A stretch of 35,076 nt of DNA from Proteobacteria bacterium CG1_02_64_396 (GCA_001872725.1 MNWR01000089.1:1-35076), one strand, 5' to 3'; numbered from the stretch's first letter, positions 16,305 to 26,349 are shown. The notes: a model not told the origin generated them from the sequence alone. Program-made: numbers and translations.

Positions 16305-18423
16305 CCTGTCCCCCGCTCTCCCCCCCGTGGGGCTGCGGCTGGGTAGGTGTGGTTTCTCGGGGGTGCGGGGCCGGGGATTTGGCGGCGTCGTTTTCGATTT
16401 CGTCCATCGGCACGTCGCCTTTGAAAACCGCGTCGAGGTCGGCGTCTGAGAGTTTCTTGGGGGGATTCTCGGGACTGAAGAGCCACGTCCCCTTGTACTG
16501 CTGTTCGACCCGAACATCGTCCATGCGCCGGAATTGCAAGCGACTGACCCGGTCGAGGTCGTCGTAGGAATTGATGATCGTGGGGCGCAAGAACACCATC
16601 AGGTTGGTTTTACTGTTGCCCGCCACCGTGTAGCGAAACAGCTCGCCCAGCAGCGGAATTGCCCCGAGGCAGGGGACCTGTTTCACCGTGGTGGTTTGGT
16701 TGTCTTGCATGAGCCCACCCAACGCTACCAACTGCCCATCGCGCACCACCACCGAGGTCTTCACGCTGCGTTTGTTGGTAATCAGGTCTGCGGCGCCGGT
16801 GGTGGAAGGGGCGACCGAAGAGGCCTCTTGGTAAAGATCGAGATGGACGAATTGCCCCTCGCTGATCTGGGGGGTGAGCTTGAGGGTGATCCCAACATCC
16901 TGTCGCTGCACCGTCTGAAACGGGTTGGCGGTCGTGGTACTGGTACTGCCTGTCGTGGAGTACGAACCGGTAATGAAGGGGACATTCTGCCCCACCACAA
17001 TTTCGGCCTCTTGGTTGTCGGTGGTCAACAATGTCGGGGTCGAGAGGATGTTGACGTCGGCATCGGTTTGCAGGGCGCGCACCAACGCCCCCAGATTCAA
17101 AAAGGTGTTGCCACCATAGGTAATGCTCCCCTTGGCCACCCCGATGGCCAGGCCATCGGCCCCCGCCAGACCGGTGATGTTGCCCGCCACCGAACGAATC
17201 CCTGTGCTGCTTGCGTTGTTGAAATTCGTTCCCCCAAAGGCGGCGACCCCCGAGCTGTTCACCCCGTTCATCGATTGCCACTCGAATCCAAACTCACGGC
17301 TTTTGTTGGCGCTGACCTCCATGATGAGCGCCTCGACGAAGACCTGTTGACGGCGCACGTCGAGTTGTTCGATGACGGGGGCCAGAACCTCGAAGTCGGC
17401 GGGATCGGCGGTGATGATGAGGCTATTGGTCGCCTTGTCGGCCACCACATTCACCGCCTTGTTGAAGGTGACCGGCGCCTGGGAGGCGTCCCCCGGCTTG
17501 GCACCACTGCCCAACATCTGCGTGAGGATTTTGCTCAATTCTTCGGCGTCGGCGTTGCTCAAGGTGACCAGGTGGATGTTGCTTTTGGTCTGGGCGGTGG
17601 GGACATCGATGGTGGCGATCATCTCCCGCACCTTGCGCAGTTGCGGCTCGTCGCCCAATACAATCAAGGTGTTGGTGCGGTCGTCGGCCATGATCGCCAA
17701 CCGCTGCCCAATGGCCTGCTGCTGTGCTGCCGCCCCTTGTCCTCCGCCCGAAGCGAAAAGCTCCTTAACCATCCGCTGCACGTTCGAGGCCGAGGCGTAC
17801 TTCAAAGGTATGAGTTCGGCGAGCGCGTCTGAGAGGGGAAGATCGAGTCCAGCGATCATCTTGGTCAACCGCCGAATGTTCCCAGCAGTATCAGAGATAA
17901 TCAGCGCGTTGGTGGGGGTGTAGGCGACCAATACCGAGTTGGGGTTCACCAGGGGGCGCAGCACCGGTACCAGCATCTGAGCATTGGCGTACTCCAGGCG
18001 GACGATCTGGGTAATCATCTCGTCCCCCTGCCCCCCCAGGCGGCGGTCGAGCCCGACAGGTCCGTCGATCTGCTTGGCGTCGGCGACCGGCACGATTTTG
18101 GTTACTGCCCCGGCATCAAGCGCCGTGAAACCGATGCTTTGCAACATCGCCTGGAAGAGCTGGTAGGCCTCTTTCTCGTCAATAGGGTTGGGCCCCACCA
18201 AAGAGACCCGCCCCTTCACCCGCGAGTCGACCAGGAAGTTTCTGCCGGTAATCTCGGCCATCGCCTTAATGACTGCGTGGATCTCGGCGTCGTTGAAATC
18301 AATGGAGAGGGGGGCTGCTTGAACCGGCTGGGCCAGCCCCAAGGTGGCGATAAGCCACATCCCGGCCAACCAGCGCGACAGGCGCCAAGAACGTGTCGTC
18401 ATTGCGGTGCAGGGTTGGCTCAT
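16297..18423 (-). CDS. gspD: Type II secretion outer-membrane secretin GspD
   Basis: GspD forms the outer-membrane channel. The 708-residue protein has a signal peptide (to about residue 36, ending PVQA), an N0 domain (PLSIDFNDAEIHAVIKAMAE), N1-N3 domains with repeated NTNALII/TNTLIV/TNSLII patterns, and a secretin domain with VNILSTPTLLTTDNQEAEI, VGQNVPFITGSY and CLGAIPLLGELFRY. A hydrophilic C-terminal tail rich in Pro and Gln follows, possibly for a pilotin. No pilotin gene was recognised here. The ATG at 18421-18423 is used; an in-frame ATG seven codons later is equally plausible because the Shine-Dalgarno signal is poor. It lies 16 bases after the gspC stop. Confidence 0.94.
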
Positions 18424-18439
18424 CGTGGACCGTCTTTCC

Positions 18440-19315
18440 TCAACGAATTGCGAAATGCAGGGTGGTTGGTTGCCCGTTGCGGGTCACCTCGACCTCGACA
18501 TCGGACTCACCCTGCAATTGCTGGTAAACCATTACCGCTTGCTCGGGTGAAGAGAGCTCCCGGCCATTTACCCGGTGCACCACATCGCCATTGTGTAGCC
18601 CCAGGCGCTGATAAAATGAGCCGGGCTGAATGGCCGAAAGGGTGAAACCGTCGGCCTGCCCATCGGTGAAGTGGGGCATGATACGGGCCTGCACCATCAG
18701 TTGGTTGATGTTGGCCAGCGCAGATTGAATATCGGCCCGGGCCAAGGTGGTGGATCCGTCCGCCGCCGCCCGTGCTGGTTGAACCACGTCCAGGACGGGG
18801 GTAGTGGAGACCAACTTGCCCCCCTCCTCATCCTCTAGCGTCAGAATCTGAATCCCACCACCCGGAACCTGCAGCTTGACCTGACGAGCGGTGATTTCGA
18901 TAACCGTCGCCCCCGCCACCACAGCCCCAACCCCGTAGGGCTCCTGCCAGCGCTTGGCTGTCTCTTCGATGATCGCCAGAGGGCGTTTGCCGGTAATCAC
19001 CCCTTGCAGTTTCAACGGCAAAGAGGTGGGGCGAATATCGACAGGGGCCTGGACTGCACTCGGCGTAGGGGCGACATGCGCAGCGCCAAAGGGGGTCCAA
19101 GTCAACAGGCGGTCCAATTTCACAGCGACCTGAGCGCCCGATGGGGGTGCGGCCACATGGGCGACCGAGGAGGAAATGCCAATTGCAGATACGGGGGCAA
19201 GGGTCGATACAACCACCTGGGCGCTGAGCCACGCCAAGGCGACCAAAAGGCCCCATTCGGCGCCCCGAAAGCCCGTCGACCATCCAGTTATGGATTTCCA
19301 CCACATCAGACCCAT
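18440..19315 (-). CDS. gspC: Type II secretion protein GspC (PDZ type)
   Basis: GspC connects the inner-membrane platform to the GspD secretin. The 291-residue protein has a short N-terminus, one membrane helix (WGLLVALAWLSAQVVVSTLA), a linker, and a periplasmic HR domain (about 95-160; LPLKLQGVITGKRPLAIIEE and WQEPYGVGAVVAGATVIEI). A C-terminal PDZ domain has GFTLSAIQPGSFYQRLGLHN and VHRVNGRELSSPEQAVMVY. The start is the ATG at 19313-19315, with GATGGGG upstream as a weak ribosome binding site. It is the first gene of the T2SS operon; an extended -10 promoter candidate lies 46 bases upstream. Confidence 0.9.
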   Translation of the reverse strand: MGLMWWKSITGWSTGFRGAEWGLLVALAWLSAQVVVSTLAPVSAIGISSSVAHVAAPPSGAQVAVKLDRLLTWTPFGAAHVAPTPSAVQAPVDIRPTSLPLKLQGVITGKRPLAIIEETAKRWQEPYGVGAVVAGATVIEITARQVKLQVPGGGIQILTLEDEEGGKLVSTTPVLDVVQPARAAADGSTTLARADIQSALANINQLMVQARIMPHFTDGQADGFTLSAIQPGSFYQRLGLHNGDVVHRVNGRELSSPEQAVMVYQQLQGESDVEVEVTRNGQPTTLHFAIR

Positions 19316-19360
19316 GGTCGCCCCATCCCGCACCCTCCCCCAATGACATCCACTTAAAGT

Positions 19361-19369
19361 ATTACAGCA
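19361..19369 (-). promoter_or_regulatory. Candidate extended -10 promoter for the gsp operon
   Basis: On the minus strand the bases read TGC TGTAAT, an extended -10 (TGn) followed by a hexamer matching TATAAT at 5 of 6 positions. No good -35 is seen at 17 bases, which extended -10 promoters tolerate. It lies in the 86-base space between the SAM hydrolase stop (19402) and the gspC start (19315). Initiation would fall near 19354, giving a 5' leader of about 40 bases. Confidence 0.4.
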
Positions 19370-19401
19370 GGCATCCAAACCAACAATCTGAAATTATTCC
19401 C

Positions 19402-20127
19402 TTATTGATCTTTCCAGCATAGTAAATCCAGGGTTCCATCGAGGTGCTGGCGAGCACTCCCCTCCACAACGGCAACCTCCCACAACCCAAGGGAACCCCG
19501 AACCGCAACCAGCCGACCGGGAGGCTGCTGCGAAAAATGTTCCACTTGCGTCAAACACCCCTCGGCAGACCACCAAGCCCCTGCGGCACCACCCTCCCAC
19601 GGACAGGTGGTCACTGCATTGCCGAAGGCATCCCAAAAGGCCAGGCCGGGAGGGGGCAAAGAGCACATTGTGGGATTTGGCGCAAAGGGCAGGTCGGCCA
19701 AAGAGGCACGTCCCGTTAGAAAGTCTGCTGCGGCGGCAACCATCCAGTCACGACCGTGAAAGGTGTGCGCGCTGGAGGCGACAGGGCGGTAGTCCTCAAG
19801 ATCGTAGCTTGGCGCCCCCTCACCGAGTATCGCGCTGAGCAAACCGTTGTCGGGCGCGATCCAGGTTGCGCCTTGCCATGGCACTGCTACCACCCTGCGA
19901 TCGCTACCCACCCCTGGATCGACCACCGCAACCACCACGCTTCCCAAAGGAAGAGGTCGAACGAGTCGAGGCAGAAGAACCGGGCCCAAATCGACGCGGA
20001 ACGAAGGCCACTCATGCCAGAGCTGCACAATGTCGCCCGCCCATCCGCATGCACGGGCGGCGAGTTCCATCTGCCCCGGATAGGGGCTAACGATTCCAAA
20101 ATCGCTGGCCAGTACCAATGGCGGCAT
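19402..20127 (-). CDS. S-adenosyl-L-methionine hydrolase (adenosine-forming), DUF62 / SAM hydroxide adenosyltransferase family
   Basis: A 241-residue member of the family that uses water/hydroxide to split SAM to adenosine and methionine; related enzymes are fluorinases and chlorinases. Family blocks are LASDFG (6-11) followed by SPYPGQMELA, VVDPGVGSDRRVVAV (68-82), APDNGLL (91-97) and HTFHGRDWMVAAAADFL (121-137). The ATG at 20125-20127 is selected because GGAGG lies about four bases upstream; the earlier TTG is poor. The ribosome binding site directly follows the T run of the ribosomal operon terminator, so expression must come from read-through or an upstream internal promoter. The protein is short for the family, whose usual length I recall as about 260-290. 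Confidence 0.85.
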   Translation of the reverse strand: MPPLVLASDFGIVSPYPGQMELAARACGWAGDIVQLWHEWPSFRVDLGPVLLPRLVRPLPLGSVVVAVVDPGVGSDRRVVAVPWQGATWIAPDNGLLSAILGEGAPSYDLEDYRPVASSAHTFHGRDWMVAAAADFLTGRASLADLPFAPNPTMCSLPPPGLAFWDAFGNAVTTCPWEGGAAGAWWSAEGCLTQVEHFSQQPPGRLVAVRGSLGLWEVAVVEGSARQHLDGTLDLLCWKDQ

Positions 20128-20140
20128 GGATCCTCCAGCC

Positions 20141-20173
20141 AAAAAAAAAGGGGCCCAGCAACGGGCCCCTTTT
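20141..20173 (-). terminator. Strong intrinsic terminator at the end of the alpha (ribosomal protein) operon
   Basis: On the minus strand, AAAAGGGGCCC, loop GTTGCT, GGGCCCCTTTT forms an uninterrupted stem (7 GC pairs plus 4 AT pairs), followed by a run of nine T residues (20149-20141). It lies 21 bases past the rplQ stop. The T run ends next to the ribosome binding site of the SAM hydrolase gene. Confidence 0.9.
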
Positions 20174-20194
20174 CATTACTTTAGCGGTCGCGAT

Positions 20195-20551
20195 TCAGCG
20201 ATCCACCCACTCGATGATCGCCATCGGAGCGGCATCGCCGGGACGGATCCCAGCTTTCAGCACGCGGGTGTAACCGCCGGGACGGCTGGCCGAGCGCTTG
20301 GCCAGATCCTCGAACAACTTGGCAACCGCACCCTGATCGCGAATCTTGGCGATCGCCTGACGGCGGGCATGCAGATCACCACGTTTGCCAAGGGTCATCA
20401 TGGTGTCGGCAAAGCGACGCAGTTCCTTGGCCTTGGGCAGGGTGGTACGGATCTGCTCATGCTCGATCAACGAGGAGAGCATATTCGCCATCATGGCCCG
20501 GCGGTGGGAGCCGGTACGCCCCAATTTGCGGCCTGAATTGCGGTGGTTCAT
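20195..20551 (-). CDS. rplQ: 50S ribosomal protein L17
   Basis: L17, a large-subunit protein near the peptide exit tunnel. The 118-residue sequence begins [20 protein letters not shown] and contains [20 protein letters not shown] and [20 protein letters not shown], all family hallmarks. The length is the short bacterial form. It is the last gene of the alpha operon, 43 bases after rpoA, and is followed by the strong terminator. Start: ATG at 20549-20551. Confidence 0.97.
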   Translation of the reverse strand: MNHRNSGRKLGRTGSHRRAMMANMLSSLIEHEQIRTTLPKAKELRRFADTMMTLGKRGDLHARRQAIAKIRDQGAVAKLFEDLAKRSASRPGGYTRVLKAGIRPGDAAPMAIIEWVDR

Positions 20552-20594
20552 GACTAATGACCTCTAGGAGTTTCTTATCGCAGCGCTTGGCCGA

Positions 20595-21635
20595 TTAGGC
20601 AGTCGCGGTGTCCACGTTTGCATCCGAGACGGGCAAAGTTCCGGGCTCGGGCAGGTTTTCAGGGGGCCATCCGGGAACCGACATTCCCAGCTCCAACCCA
20701 TTGCGCTCCAAGACCTCTTTAATCTCGTTCAGGCTCTTACGCCCGAAGTTGGGGGTCTTGAGCAGTTCTTGTTCGCTTTTGGTGACCAAATCGCCAATGT
20801 AGAAGAGTTTTTCATTCTTCAGGCAATTCATAGAGCGCACCGAGAGTTCAAGGTCGGTGATCGGTCGGGTCAGAATCGACGGAATCTGCTCCTCTTTCTC
20901 TTCCACCTTCTCGACCACATCGGGTTCGAAGGTAATGAAGGGATTGAGCTGATGGGTCAAGATCTTCCCAGCAATGGAGACAGCATCCACCGCACTCAAG
21001 GCGCCGTTGGTCTCGACCTCAAGCAGCAAACGGTCGAAATCGGTGTCCTGGCCGATTCGGGCATTCTCGACGTTGAAGGACACCCGACGAATCGGGCTGT
21101 ACAACGCATCGATGCTCAACTCCCCGATCACACCAGTCGACTCCTGCCGATCGGCGGGCACGTAGCCCTTCCCGGAAGTCACGGAAAGCTCCATATTGAG
21201 CTTTCCATCCTCACCCAGATGGGCGATGACGTGATCGGGATTAAGTACCTTCACCCGGTGGCCGGTGTCGATATCCTTGCCGGTGACGGTCGCGGGTCCG
21301 GTTACGTCCAAACGCATGGTTGCCGGCTCGTCGTCGCCATCCAAGGTCACCCACAATCCCTTGAGGTTCAAGACGATATCAGTGACATCCTCTTCAACCC
21401 CGGGAAGGGTGGAGAACTCGTGCAGGATTCCGTCGATTCGAATCCGGCTGACAGCCGCCCCCCGCAAAGAAGAGAGGAGCACCCGGCGGAAAGCATTGCC
21501 CAAAGTCGTTCCGAAACCACGCTCCAAGGGCTCGGCCACCAAACGGCCATGCCGAGATCCGCTGATCTCTTCCATCTCGACCCGGCGGGGCCGAATCAGG
21601 TCGGTCCAATTCTTTTCGTTGGGCAGAAAGCTCAT
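20595..21635 (-). CDS. rpoA: DNA-directed RNA polymerase subunit alpha
   Basis: The alpha subunit dimerises to nucleate RNA polymerase, and its C-terminal domain contacts UP elements and activators. The 346-residue protein has the NTD block [20 protein letters not shown] and the CTD block [20 protein letters not shown] (the Arg equivalent to E. coli R265 is present), then [19 protein letters not shown]. The tail [13 protein letters not shown] resembles alphaproteobacterial and deep-branching RpoA, followed by about 15 extra acidic/Thr-rich residues. The ATG lies at 21633-21635, 30 bases after rpsD. Confidence 0.97.
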   Translation of the reverse strand: MSFLPNEKNWTDLIRPRRVEMEEISGSRHGRLVAEPLERGFGTTLGNAFRRVLLSSLRGAAVSRIRIDGILHEFSTLPGVEEDVTDIVLNLKGLWVTLDGDDEPATMRLDVTGPATVTGKDIDTGHRVKVLNPDHVIAHLGEDGKLNMELSVTSGKGYVPADRQESTGVIGELSIDALYSPIRRVSFNVENARIGQDTDFDRLLLEVETNGALSAVDAVSIAGKILTHQLNPFITFEPDVVEKVEEKEEQIPSILTRPITDLELSVRSMNCLKNEKLFYIGDLVTKSEQELLKTPNFGRKSLNEIKEVLERNGLELGMSVPGWPPENLPEPGTLPVSDANVDTATA

Positions 21636-21665
21636 CGTCGCCCTTTCTCCTATCGGATGGGGGGA

Positions 21666-22298
21666 TTACTTCGAGTAAAGCTCAACGATCAAGCTCTCGT
21701 TGATGTCGTCTAGGCCGATCTCCGTACGGGCAGGAACCGCCTTAAACACCCCCGCGAGCTTTTGGGCATCAACTTCCAACCAGGAAGGGATCCCACGTTG
21801 TTTGCTGGCAAACTCGATGGCGCTCTGAATACGAGCCTGACCACGGCTCTTTTCCATCACGGCCACTTCATCACCCACCCGAACCGAATAGCTGGGAATA
21901 TTGACGCGACGGCCATTCACCTGGATTTGGTTGTGGCGAACCACCTGCCGAGCCTCGTTGCGGGAGCTGGCAAAACCCATCCGGTAGACCACGTTGTCCA
22001 GGCGTGCTTCGAGCAGGCTGAACATATTCTCACCGGTGTTGCCACGGCGACGAGCTGCCTCTTCGAAGTACTTGCGGAACTGCTTTTCGAGCACACCGTA
22101 AATCCGGCGAACCTTCTGCTTTTCACGCAACTGAACCCCGTAGTCGCTCACGCGAGGACGCCGTTGGCCGTGCTGACCCGGAGGATAAGGACGGGTCTCG
22201 ATGGGGCAGCGGTCGGAGTAGCATTTGCTGCCCTTAAGGTACAGCTTCACGCCCTCACGACGGCATTGATGGCACTTGGAACCCAAATAACGAGCCAA
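21666..22298 (-). CDS. rpsD: 30S ribosomal protein S4, zinc-binding form
   Basis: S4 is a primary 16S rRNA binder. The 210-residue protein carries four N-terminal cysteines (9, 12, 26 and 31; CHQC and CYSDRC), the zinc-binding version that E. coli S4 lacks. An S4 RNA-binding domain follows ([20 protein letters not shown], then [20 protein letters not shown]). The start codon is TTG (22296-22298), supported by AAGGAG seven bases upstream and by homology beginning at MARYLG. In E. coli S4 represses this operon; no such element was identified here. Confidence 0.96.
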   Translation of the reverse strand: MARYLGSKCHQCRREGVKLYLKGSKCYSDRCPIETRPYPPGQHGQRRPRVSDYGVQLREKQKVRRIYGVLEKQFRKYFEEAARRRGNTGENMFSLLEARLDNVVYRMGFASSRNEARQVVRHNQIQVNGRRVNIPSYSVRVGDEVAVMEKSRGQARIQSAIEFASKQRGIPSWLEVDAQKLAGVFKAVPARTEIGLDDINESLIVELYSK

Positions 22299-22379
22299 GG
22301 GGGATCTCCTTTATCAAACTACCGGCCGGGATACGGTCCGGACTTCATCTTCAACCAGCCGCGGATTCCAACTCAGAAA

Positions 22380-22775
22380 TCAGACGCGGCGACGCTTCGG
22401 AGGACGGCACCCGTTGTGGGGGATCGGCGTCACGTCACGAATGAAGGTGATGTTAAAACCGGCAGCCGCCAAAGCGCGGATGGCCGACTCACGCCCGGAA
22501 CCGGGCCCCTTCACCATGACCTCCAGGTTTTTGAGACCGTGCTCGGCAGCCTTCTTGCCAGCCTCTTCTGCCGCCAACTGGGCCGCATAGGGGGTCGACT
22601 TCCGGGATCCCTTAAACCCACCAGCACCCGCCGTCGACCAGGAAACCGTGTTTCCCTTTTTGTCGGTGATGGTGACGATGGTGTTGTTGAAGGAGGACTT
22701 GATGTGGGCCACGCCATCGGAAATGTTTTTCCGCTCGCGCTTTTTGACCCGGCTGGCGGCTTGTGCCTTGGCCAT
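22380..22775 (-). CDS. rpsK: 30S ribosomal protein S11
   Basis: S11 lies on the platform of the small subunit near the mRNA exit. The 131-residue protein shows [40 protein letters not shown], and the C-terminal [18 protein letters not shown], all diagnostic. The start ATG is at 22773-22775. It lies 29 bases downstream of the rpsM stop within the alpha operon, and 81 bases upstream of the rpsD start. Confidence 0.97.
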   Translation of the reverse strand: MAKAQAASRVKKRERKNISDGVAHIKSSFNNTIVTITDKKGNTVSWSTAGAGGFKGSRKSTPYAAQLAAEEAGKKAAEHGLKNLEVMVKGPGSGRESAIRALAAAGFNITFIRDVTPIPHNGCRPPKRRRV

Positions 22776-22804
22776 GGAGCAAAACCTCTTCTAATCAGAC
22801 GTGA

Positions 22805-23173
22805 TTATTTCTTCTTGCCGGCGATCGGCTTACGCGGCCCCTTACGGGTCCGTGCGTTGGTATGGGTCCGTTGACCACGAACCGGCAAGCCACGGCGATG
22901 GCGCAGGCCGCGATAGTTGCCGAGATCCATCAGATGCTTGATGTTCATGGAGATTTCCCGGCGAAGGTCACCTTCAACCCGGAAGTTGTGCTCAATGATC
23001 TCACGCAGACGAGCCAACTCGGGCTCGGCAAGGTCGCCCAAACGGGTCTGAGCATCGATGCTGGCCTGTTCGATGATCCGCTTAGCGGACGAACGGCCAA
23101 TGCCATAGACGTAAGTCAAAGCAATTTCGACGCGCTTGTTGTTCGGCAGATTGACGCCAGCAATACGGGCCAC
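22805..23173 (-). CDS. rpsM: 30S ribosomal protein S13
   Basis: S13 forms intersubunit bridges in the small-subunit head. The 122-residue protein begins [20 protein letters not shown] and has [11 protein letters not shown] and the [20 protein letters not shown]-terminal motif. The start codon is GTG (23171-23173), with AAGGAGGA six bases upstream. It is the first gene of the alpha operon, about 44 bases after a predicted transcription start. Confidence 0.97.
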   Translation of the reverse strand: MARIAGVNLPNNKRVEIALTYVYGIGRSSAKRIIEQASIDAQTRLGDLAEPELARLREIIEHNFRVEGDLRREISMNIKHLMDLGNYRGLRHRRGLPVRGQRTHTNARTRKGPRKPIAGKKK

Positions 23174-23223
23174 GAATGGTCCTCCTTCGGATTCGATCGG
23201 ACGTCCCGCGCAAAAGGGCGCGA

Positions 23224-23251
23224 ATTCTACGAATGAACGTCACCAAGTCAA
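23224..23251 (-). promoter_or_regulatory. Sigma-70 type promoter for the alpha operon (rpsM-rplQ)
   Basis: On the minus strand the -35 is TTGACT (23251-23246, 5 of 6) and the -10 is TAGAAT (23229-23224, 5 of 6), separated by 16 bases. Initiation is expected near 23217, giving a leader of about 44 bases before the rpsM GTG. The -35 overlaps the base of the adjacent hairpin by two bases. The match is the best promoter seen in the window. Confidence 0.7.
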
Positions 23252-23277
23252 GAAGCCCCCAAATTTGGGGGCCTCTT
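23250..23277 (-). terminator. Hairpin at the end of the spc operon (terminator-like)
   Basis: A near-perfect inverted repeat centred on CCCCCAAATTTGGGGG (23256-23271), extending outward as AAGAGGC/GCTTCTT with one G-U pair. It lies 37 bases past the rpmJ stop. The T-rich tail is short (CTTCTT), so termination may be partial. It probably separates spc and alpha transcription units. Confidence 0.55.
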
Positions 23278-23313
23278 GGGATCGACAGTGTTTGGGATAC
23301 GAAACTTAGGCGA

Positions 23314-23427
23314 TCAACCTTGCCGCTGCTTGTGCTTGGGGTTTTCGCAGATGATGCGAACCACACCTTTACGGCGGATCACCTTGCACTTAGGGCAAAT
23401 GGTTTTAACGCTGGGACGAACCTTCAT
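23314..23427 (-). CDS. rpmJ: 50S ribosomal protein L36 (zinc-binding form)
   Basis: The smallest large-subunit protein, 37 residues: it begins [20 protein letters not shown] and ends NPKHKQRQG. Cys11, Cys14, Cys27 and His32 form the zinc site of the C+ type. The start ATG (23425-23427) and stop (23314-23316) are clear. It is the last gene of the spc operon, 47 bases downstream of infA. Confidence 0.95.
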   Translation of the reverse strand: MKVRPSVKTICPKCKVIRRKGVVRIICENPKHKQRQG

Positions 23428-23474
23428 CGGTCTTTCCTCTTGAACGAAACCCCGGCCGATCGGGCCGGTGGACC

Positions 23475-23693
23475 TTATTTCGAACGGTAAATAATCCGGC
23501 CGCGGGTTAGATCATAGGGGGTCAGCTCAACAGTGACCCGATCACCCGGCAAAATCCGAATGTAGTGTTTACGCATCTTCCCGGAGATGTGGGCCAACAA
23601 AATGTGGCCATTCTCAAGCTCGACCCGAAACATTGCGTTGGGCAAGGTCTCGGCGACCGTGCCTTCCATCTCGATGGTGTCTTCTTTAGCCAT
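23475..23693 (-). CDS. infA: Translation initiation factor IF-1
   Basis: IF-1 binds the ribosomal A site during initiation. The 72-residue S1-like OB-fold protein starts [20 protein letters not shown] and contains [20 protein letters not shown] and [12 protein letters not shown]. The start ATG is at 23691-23693. Its position between adk and rpmJ is as in Firmicutes and several non-gamma proteobacterial groups; in E. coli infA is elsewhere. Confidence 0.97.
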   Translation of the reverse strand: MAKEDTIEMEGTVAETLPNAMFRVELENGHILLAHISGKMRKHYIRILPGDRVTVELTPYDLTRGRIIYRSK

Positions 23694-23705
23694 GGACCTG
23701 TCGAT

Positions 23706-24353
23706 TCAGTTCAGGGCTTCCAGAATGCGCACGGTAACGTCCGAAATTGGAGCGTCCCCCGCAATCTGGGTCACCAGCCCCTGATGGGCATAAAAGTCGA
23801 GCACCGGCGCCGTTTGGCCGTGGTAGGCTTCCAGGCGATGGCGGATCGTTTCCTCTTGATCATCCGACCGGACAATCAAAGCGCCGCCGCACTGATTGCA
23901 AACCCCGTCAACTTTGGGCGGATGATTGCTGCGATGGAACGAGGCGCCGCATGCAGGGCATGAAAGTCTCCCCGACAAGCGATGAACAACCGTTTCGTCG
24001 TTAACCTCAAGCGCCACAACTGCCTCGATACCACGACCGTGAGCCTCAAGCATCGCGCTGAGCGCCTGCGCTTGGGCCACGGTACGAGGAAAGCCATCAA
24101 GCAGAAAACCATCTTGGGCATCGGATTGTTGCAATCTCTCTTCGATCATCGCAACCACCAGAGCATCGGGGACCAACTTTCCCCCATCCATGTAGCCCTT
24201 AGCCTCCACCCCCAACGGGCTTTGCTGGCGAACAGCGGCCCGAAGGAGATCCCCCGTCGAAATTTGGGGAATCCCGAGATCACCGGTCAAAATCTGAGCC
24301 TGAGTTCCCTTTCCGACACCGGGAGGGCCAAACAGGATGATTTGTTTCTTCAC
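23706..24353 (-). CDS. adk: Adenylate kinase (zinc-binding LID type)
   Basis: Adk converts ATP and AMP to two ADP in the cytoplasm. The 215-residue protein has the P-loop GPPGVGKGT (9-17), DGFPRT (86-91) and the long LID, in which Cys132, Cys135, Cys152 and Cys155 (CPAC, CNQC) form a zinc site, as in Gram-positive Adk; the E. coli enzyme lacks it. The start is GTG (24351-24353), overlapping the secY stop as GTGA, so translation is coupled to secY. The ribosome binding site is a G-rich stretch rather than a clean AGGAGG. Confidence 0.96.
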   Translation of the reverse strand: MKKQIILFGPPGVGKGTQAQILTGDLGIPQISTGDLLRAAVRQQSPLGVEAKGYMDGGKLVPDALVVAMIEERLQQSDAQDGFLLDGFPRTVAQAQALSAMLEAHGRGIEAVVALEVNDETVVHRLSGRLSCPACGASFHRSNHPPKVDGVCNQCGGALIVRSDDQEETIRHRLEAYHGQTAPVLDFYAHQGLVTQIAGDAPISDVTVRILEALN

Positions 24354-25669
24354 CGTCCAGCCCCCCGCAGATTCGACTTTTTCATCAGACCTTCGTACTG
24401 ATGGCTCATTAAATGAGCCTGAATCTGGCTGGTCGTATCGATGGTGACCACCACGATAATCAGTAACGAGGTGCCGCCGAAGTAGAACGGCACGTGGTAC
24501 TGAGCAATCAAAATCTCGGGAATGAGACAGACGATCGCCACATACATCGCTCCTGCAAAGGTCAACCGTGACAACACCTTGTCAAAGTACTCGGCCGTTT
24601 TTGCACCCGGCCGGATGCCGGGAATAAACCCGCCGTATTTCTTCAGGTTGTCAGCCGTCTCGTGGGGATTAAACACGATGGCAGTGTAGAAAAAGCAGAA
24701 GAAGAAAATGGCGGACGTGTACACCAACATGTACAGCGGCTGACCAGGCGACAGATACGCCGCTACCGTCTTCAAGAAATCGACCGGAGCAAAATTCGCA
24801 ATGGTCAGCGGAAACAGGATGATAGAACTGGCAAAAATGGGCGGAATTACACCGGCCATGTTCACCTTTAAGGGCATGAAGGTCGACTGCCCCCCCATGA
24901 CTTTGCGCCCCACCTGTCGCTTGGCGTACTGAATGGTAATTCTGCGCTGAGCTCGCTCCATGTAGACAACACCCGCCGTCACCGCAATAGCCATGACAAA
25001 CAGGAACATTACAAAGAAGTAGCTCAAATCCCCGGTTTGACTCATCCGTCCGGTGTTGTACAGGGCCACTGGCAAGTTGGCGACGATCCCCGAGTAGATA
25101 ATCAAGGAGATGCCGTTGCCGATGCCGCGTTCCGTAATCTGCTCACCCAACCACATCAAGAAAACGGTCCCTGTGGTCAGGGTCAACACCGTCAGCAATC
25201 GGAAGCTCCAACCCGGGTCGGGAACCACTGCCAAACCTCCGGGACCGCTCATCGATTCGAGTCCGATGGAGATCCCGTAACCCTGGAAGATCGCCAGGAT
25301 CACCGTGCCATAGCGGGTGTATTGGGTGATTTTACGTCGTCCGGCCTCACCCTCTTTTTTAAGGGCCTCAATGGTCGGAGAAACGATGGTCATCAACTGC
25401 AGAATGATCGAGGCCGAGATGTACGGCATGATCCCCAGCGCAAAAATCGTTAGGCGCGAAAGCGCCCCGCCAGAGAACATATCGAACATACCCAGCAACG
25501 TACCCTGGGCAGAGTCGAAAAACGCCTGCAAGGCATCGGTGTTGATACCAGGGGTAGGCACGTGAGCACCTACCCGGTAAACCACCAACATCAGAAGGGT
25601 GAAAAAAATGCGCCGACGCAGCTCCGGTACACGACCGATATCCCCTACACCCGCGGTTCCCGGAACCAT
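24350..25669 (-). CDS. secY: Preprotein translocase channel subunit SecY
   Basis: SecY is the ten-helix channel of the Sec translocon. The 439-residue protein shows the family blocks [94 protein letters not shown] and [15 protein letters not shown]. The start ATG (25667-25669) overlaps the rplO stop by one base (TAATG). Its stop overlaps the adk start. Confidence 0.97.
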   Translation of the reverse strand: MVPGTAGVGDIGRVPELRRRIFFTLLMLVVYRVGAHVPTPGINTDALQAFFDSAQGTLLGMFDMFSGGALSRLTIFALGIMPYISASIILQLMTIVSPTIEALKKEGEAGRRKITQYTRYGTVILAIFQGYGISIGLESMSGPGGLAVVPDPGWSFRLLTVLTLTTGTVFLMWLGEQITERGIGNGISLIIYSGIVANLPVALYNTGRMSQTGDLSYFFVMFLFVMAIAVTAGVVYMERAQRRITIQYAKRQVGRKVMGGQSTFMPLKVNMAGVIPPIFASSIILFPLTIANFAPVDFLKTVAAYLSPGQPLYMLVYTSAIFFFCFFYTAIVFNPHETADNLKKYGGFIPGIRPGAKTAEYFDKVLSRLTFAGAMYVAIVCLIPEILIAQYHVPFYFGGTSLLIIVVVTIDTTSQIQAHLMSHQYEGLMKKSNLRGAGR

Positions 25670-26121
25670 TAGGCCCCCAGCTGCTCGATGCTGCCGCCAG
25701 CCGCCTGGATTTTCTCCACGGCCGCCTTGGATGCCTTTTCGACCTTGATATCAAGCTTCTTAGTCAAATTGCCACGCGCCAAAATCTTGGCCACGGGACG
25801 GCTGGTGGGCACCAAGCCGCGCTCCATTAGGACATCGGTGGTCACGACATCGCCCGCTTCGAAATTCTCTTCGAGCTGGTCGAGATTCACGGGTGAGTAG
25901 GCAACGCGAAAGGGGTTATGAAAACCGCGCTTGGGAACGCGGCGATGCAGCGGCATCTGGCCGCCCTCAAAACCAATGCTATGGCTGGCGCCCGAACGGG
26001 AGAGCTGCCCCTTCTGACCCTTGGCGCTGGTCTTACCCCAACCGCTTCCGACACCGCGACCGACGCGACGACGGTCGGTCTTGGAGCCGGGATTCGGCGC
26101 AAGTTCATTCAACTTCAACAT
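25669..26121 (-). CDS. rplO: 50S ribosomal protein L15
   Basis: L15 is a late-assembly large-subunit protein. The 150-residue sequence begins [20 protein letters not shown] and contains [36 protein letters not shown] and a C-terminal [15 protein letters not shown]. The ATG at 26119-26121 is 12 bases after rpmD. Its end overlaps secY by one base. Confidence 0.97.
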   Translation of the reverse strand: MLKLNELAPNPGSKTDRRRVGRGVGSGWGKTSAKGQKGQLSRSGASHSIGFEGGQMPLHRRVPKRGFHNPFRVAYSPVNLDQLEENFEAGDVVTTDVLMERGLVPTSRPVAKILARGNLTKKLDIKVEKASKAAVEKIQAAGGSIEQLGA

Positions 26122-26133
26122 GGTTAAACCCCG

Positions 26134-26337
26134 TTATTTGCTCTGATCGCCTTCGGCAACCGCTTCAACCGCGATCAGGTGCCGAACCTTATTGATCATC
26201 CCCTGAACCTCGGGGGTGTCTTTCAGCACACGACTATTGCCGCGGCGCTTCAGACCCAACCCGCGCAGGGTGTCCTGAACACGCTCGGGATAACCGATCG
26301 AGCTGTTCACCTGAGTTACCTTGACCAAACCAGCCAT
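26134..26337 (-). CDS. rpmD: 50S ribosomal protein L30
   Basis: A 67-residue L30, with VKVTQVNSSIGYPERVQDTL, LGLKRRGNSRVLKDTPEVQG and MINKVRHLIAVE. It is slightly longer than E. coli L30 (59 residues), with a short acidic tail. The ATG lies at 26335-26337, 12 bases downstream of the rpsE stop. Confidence 0.96.
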   Translation of the reverse strand: MAGLVKVTQVNSSIGYPERVQDTLRGLGLKRRGNSRVLKDTPEVQGMINKVRHLIAVEAVAEGDQSK

Positions 26338-26349
26338 TGCCCTGCCCCC

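Noticed and set aside
16534-17832. Long plus-strand open frame opposite gspD
   Set aside because: Antisense shadow of the secretin coding sequence; no family resemblance.
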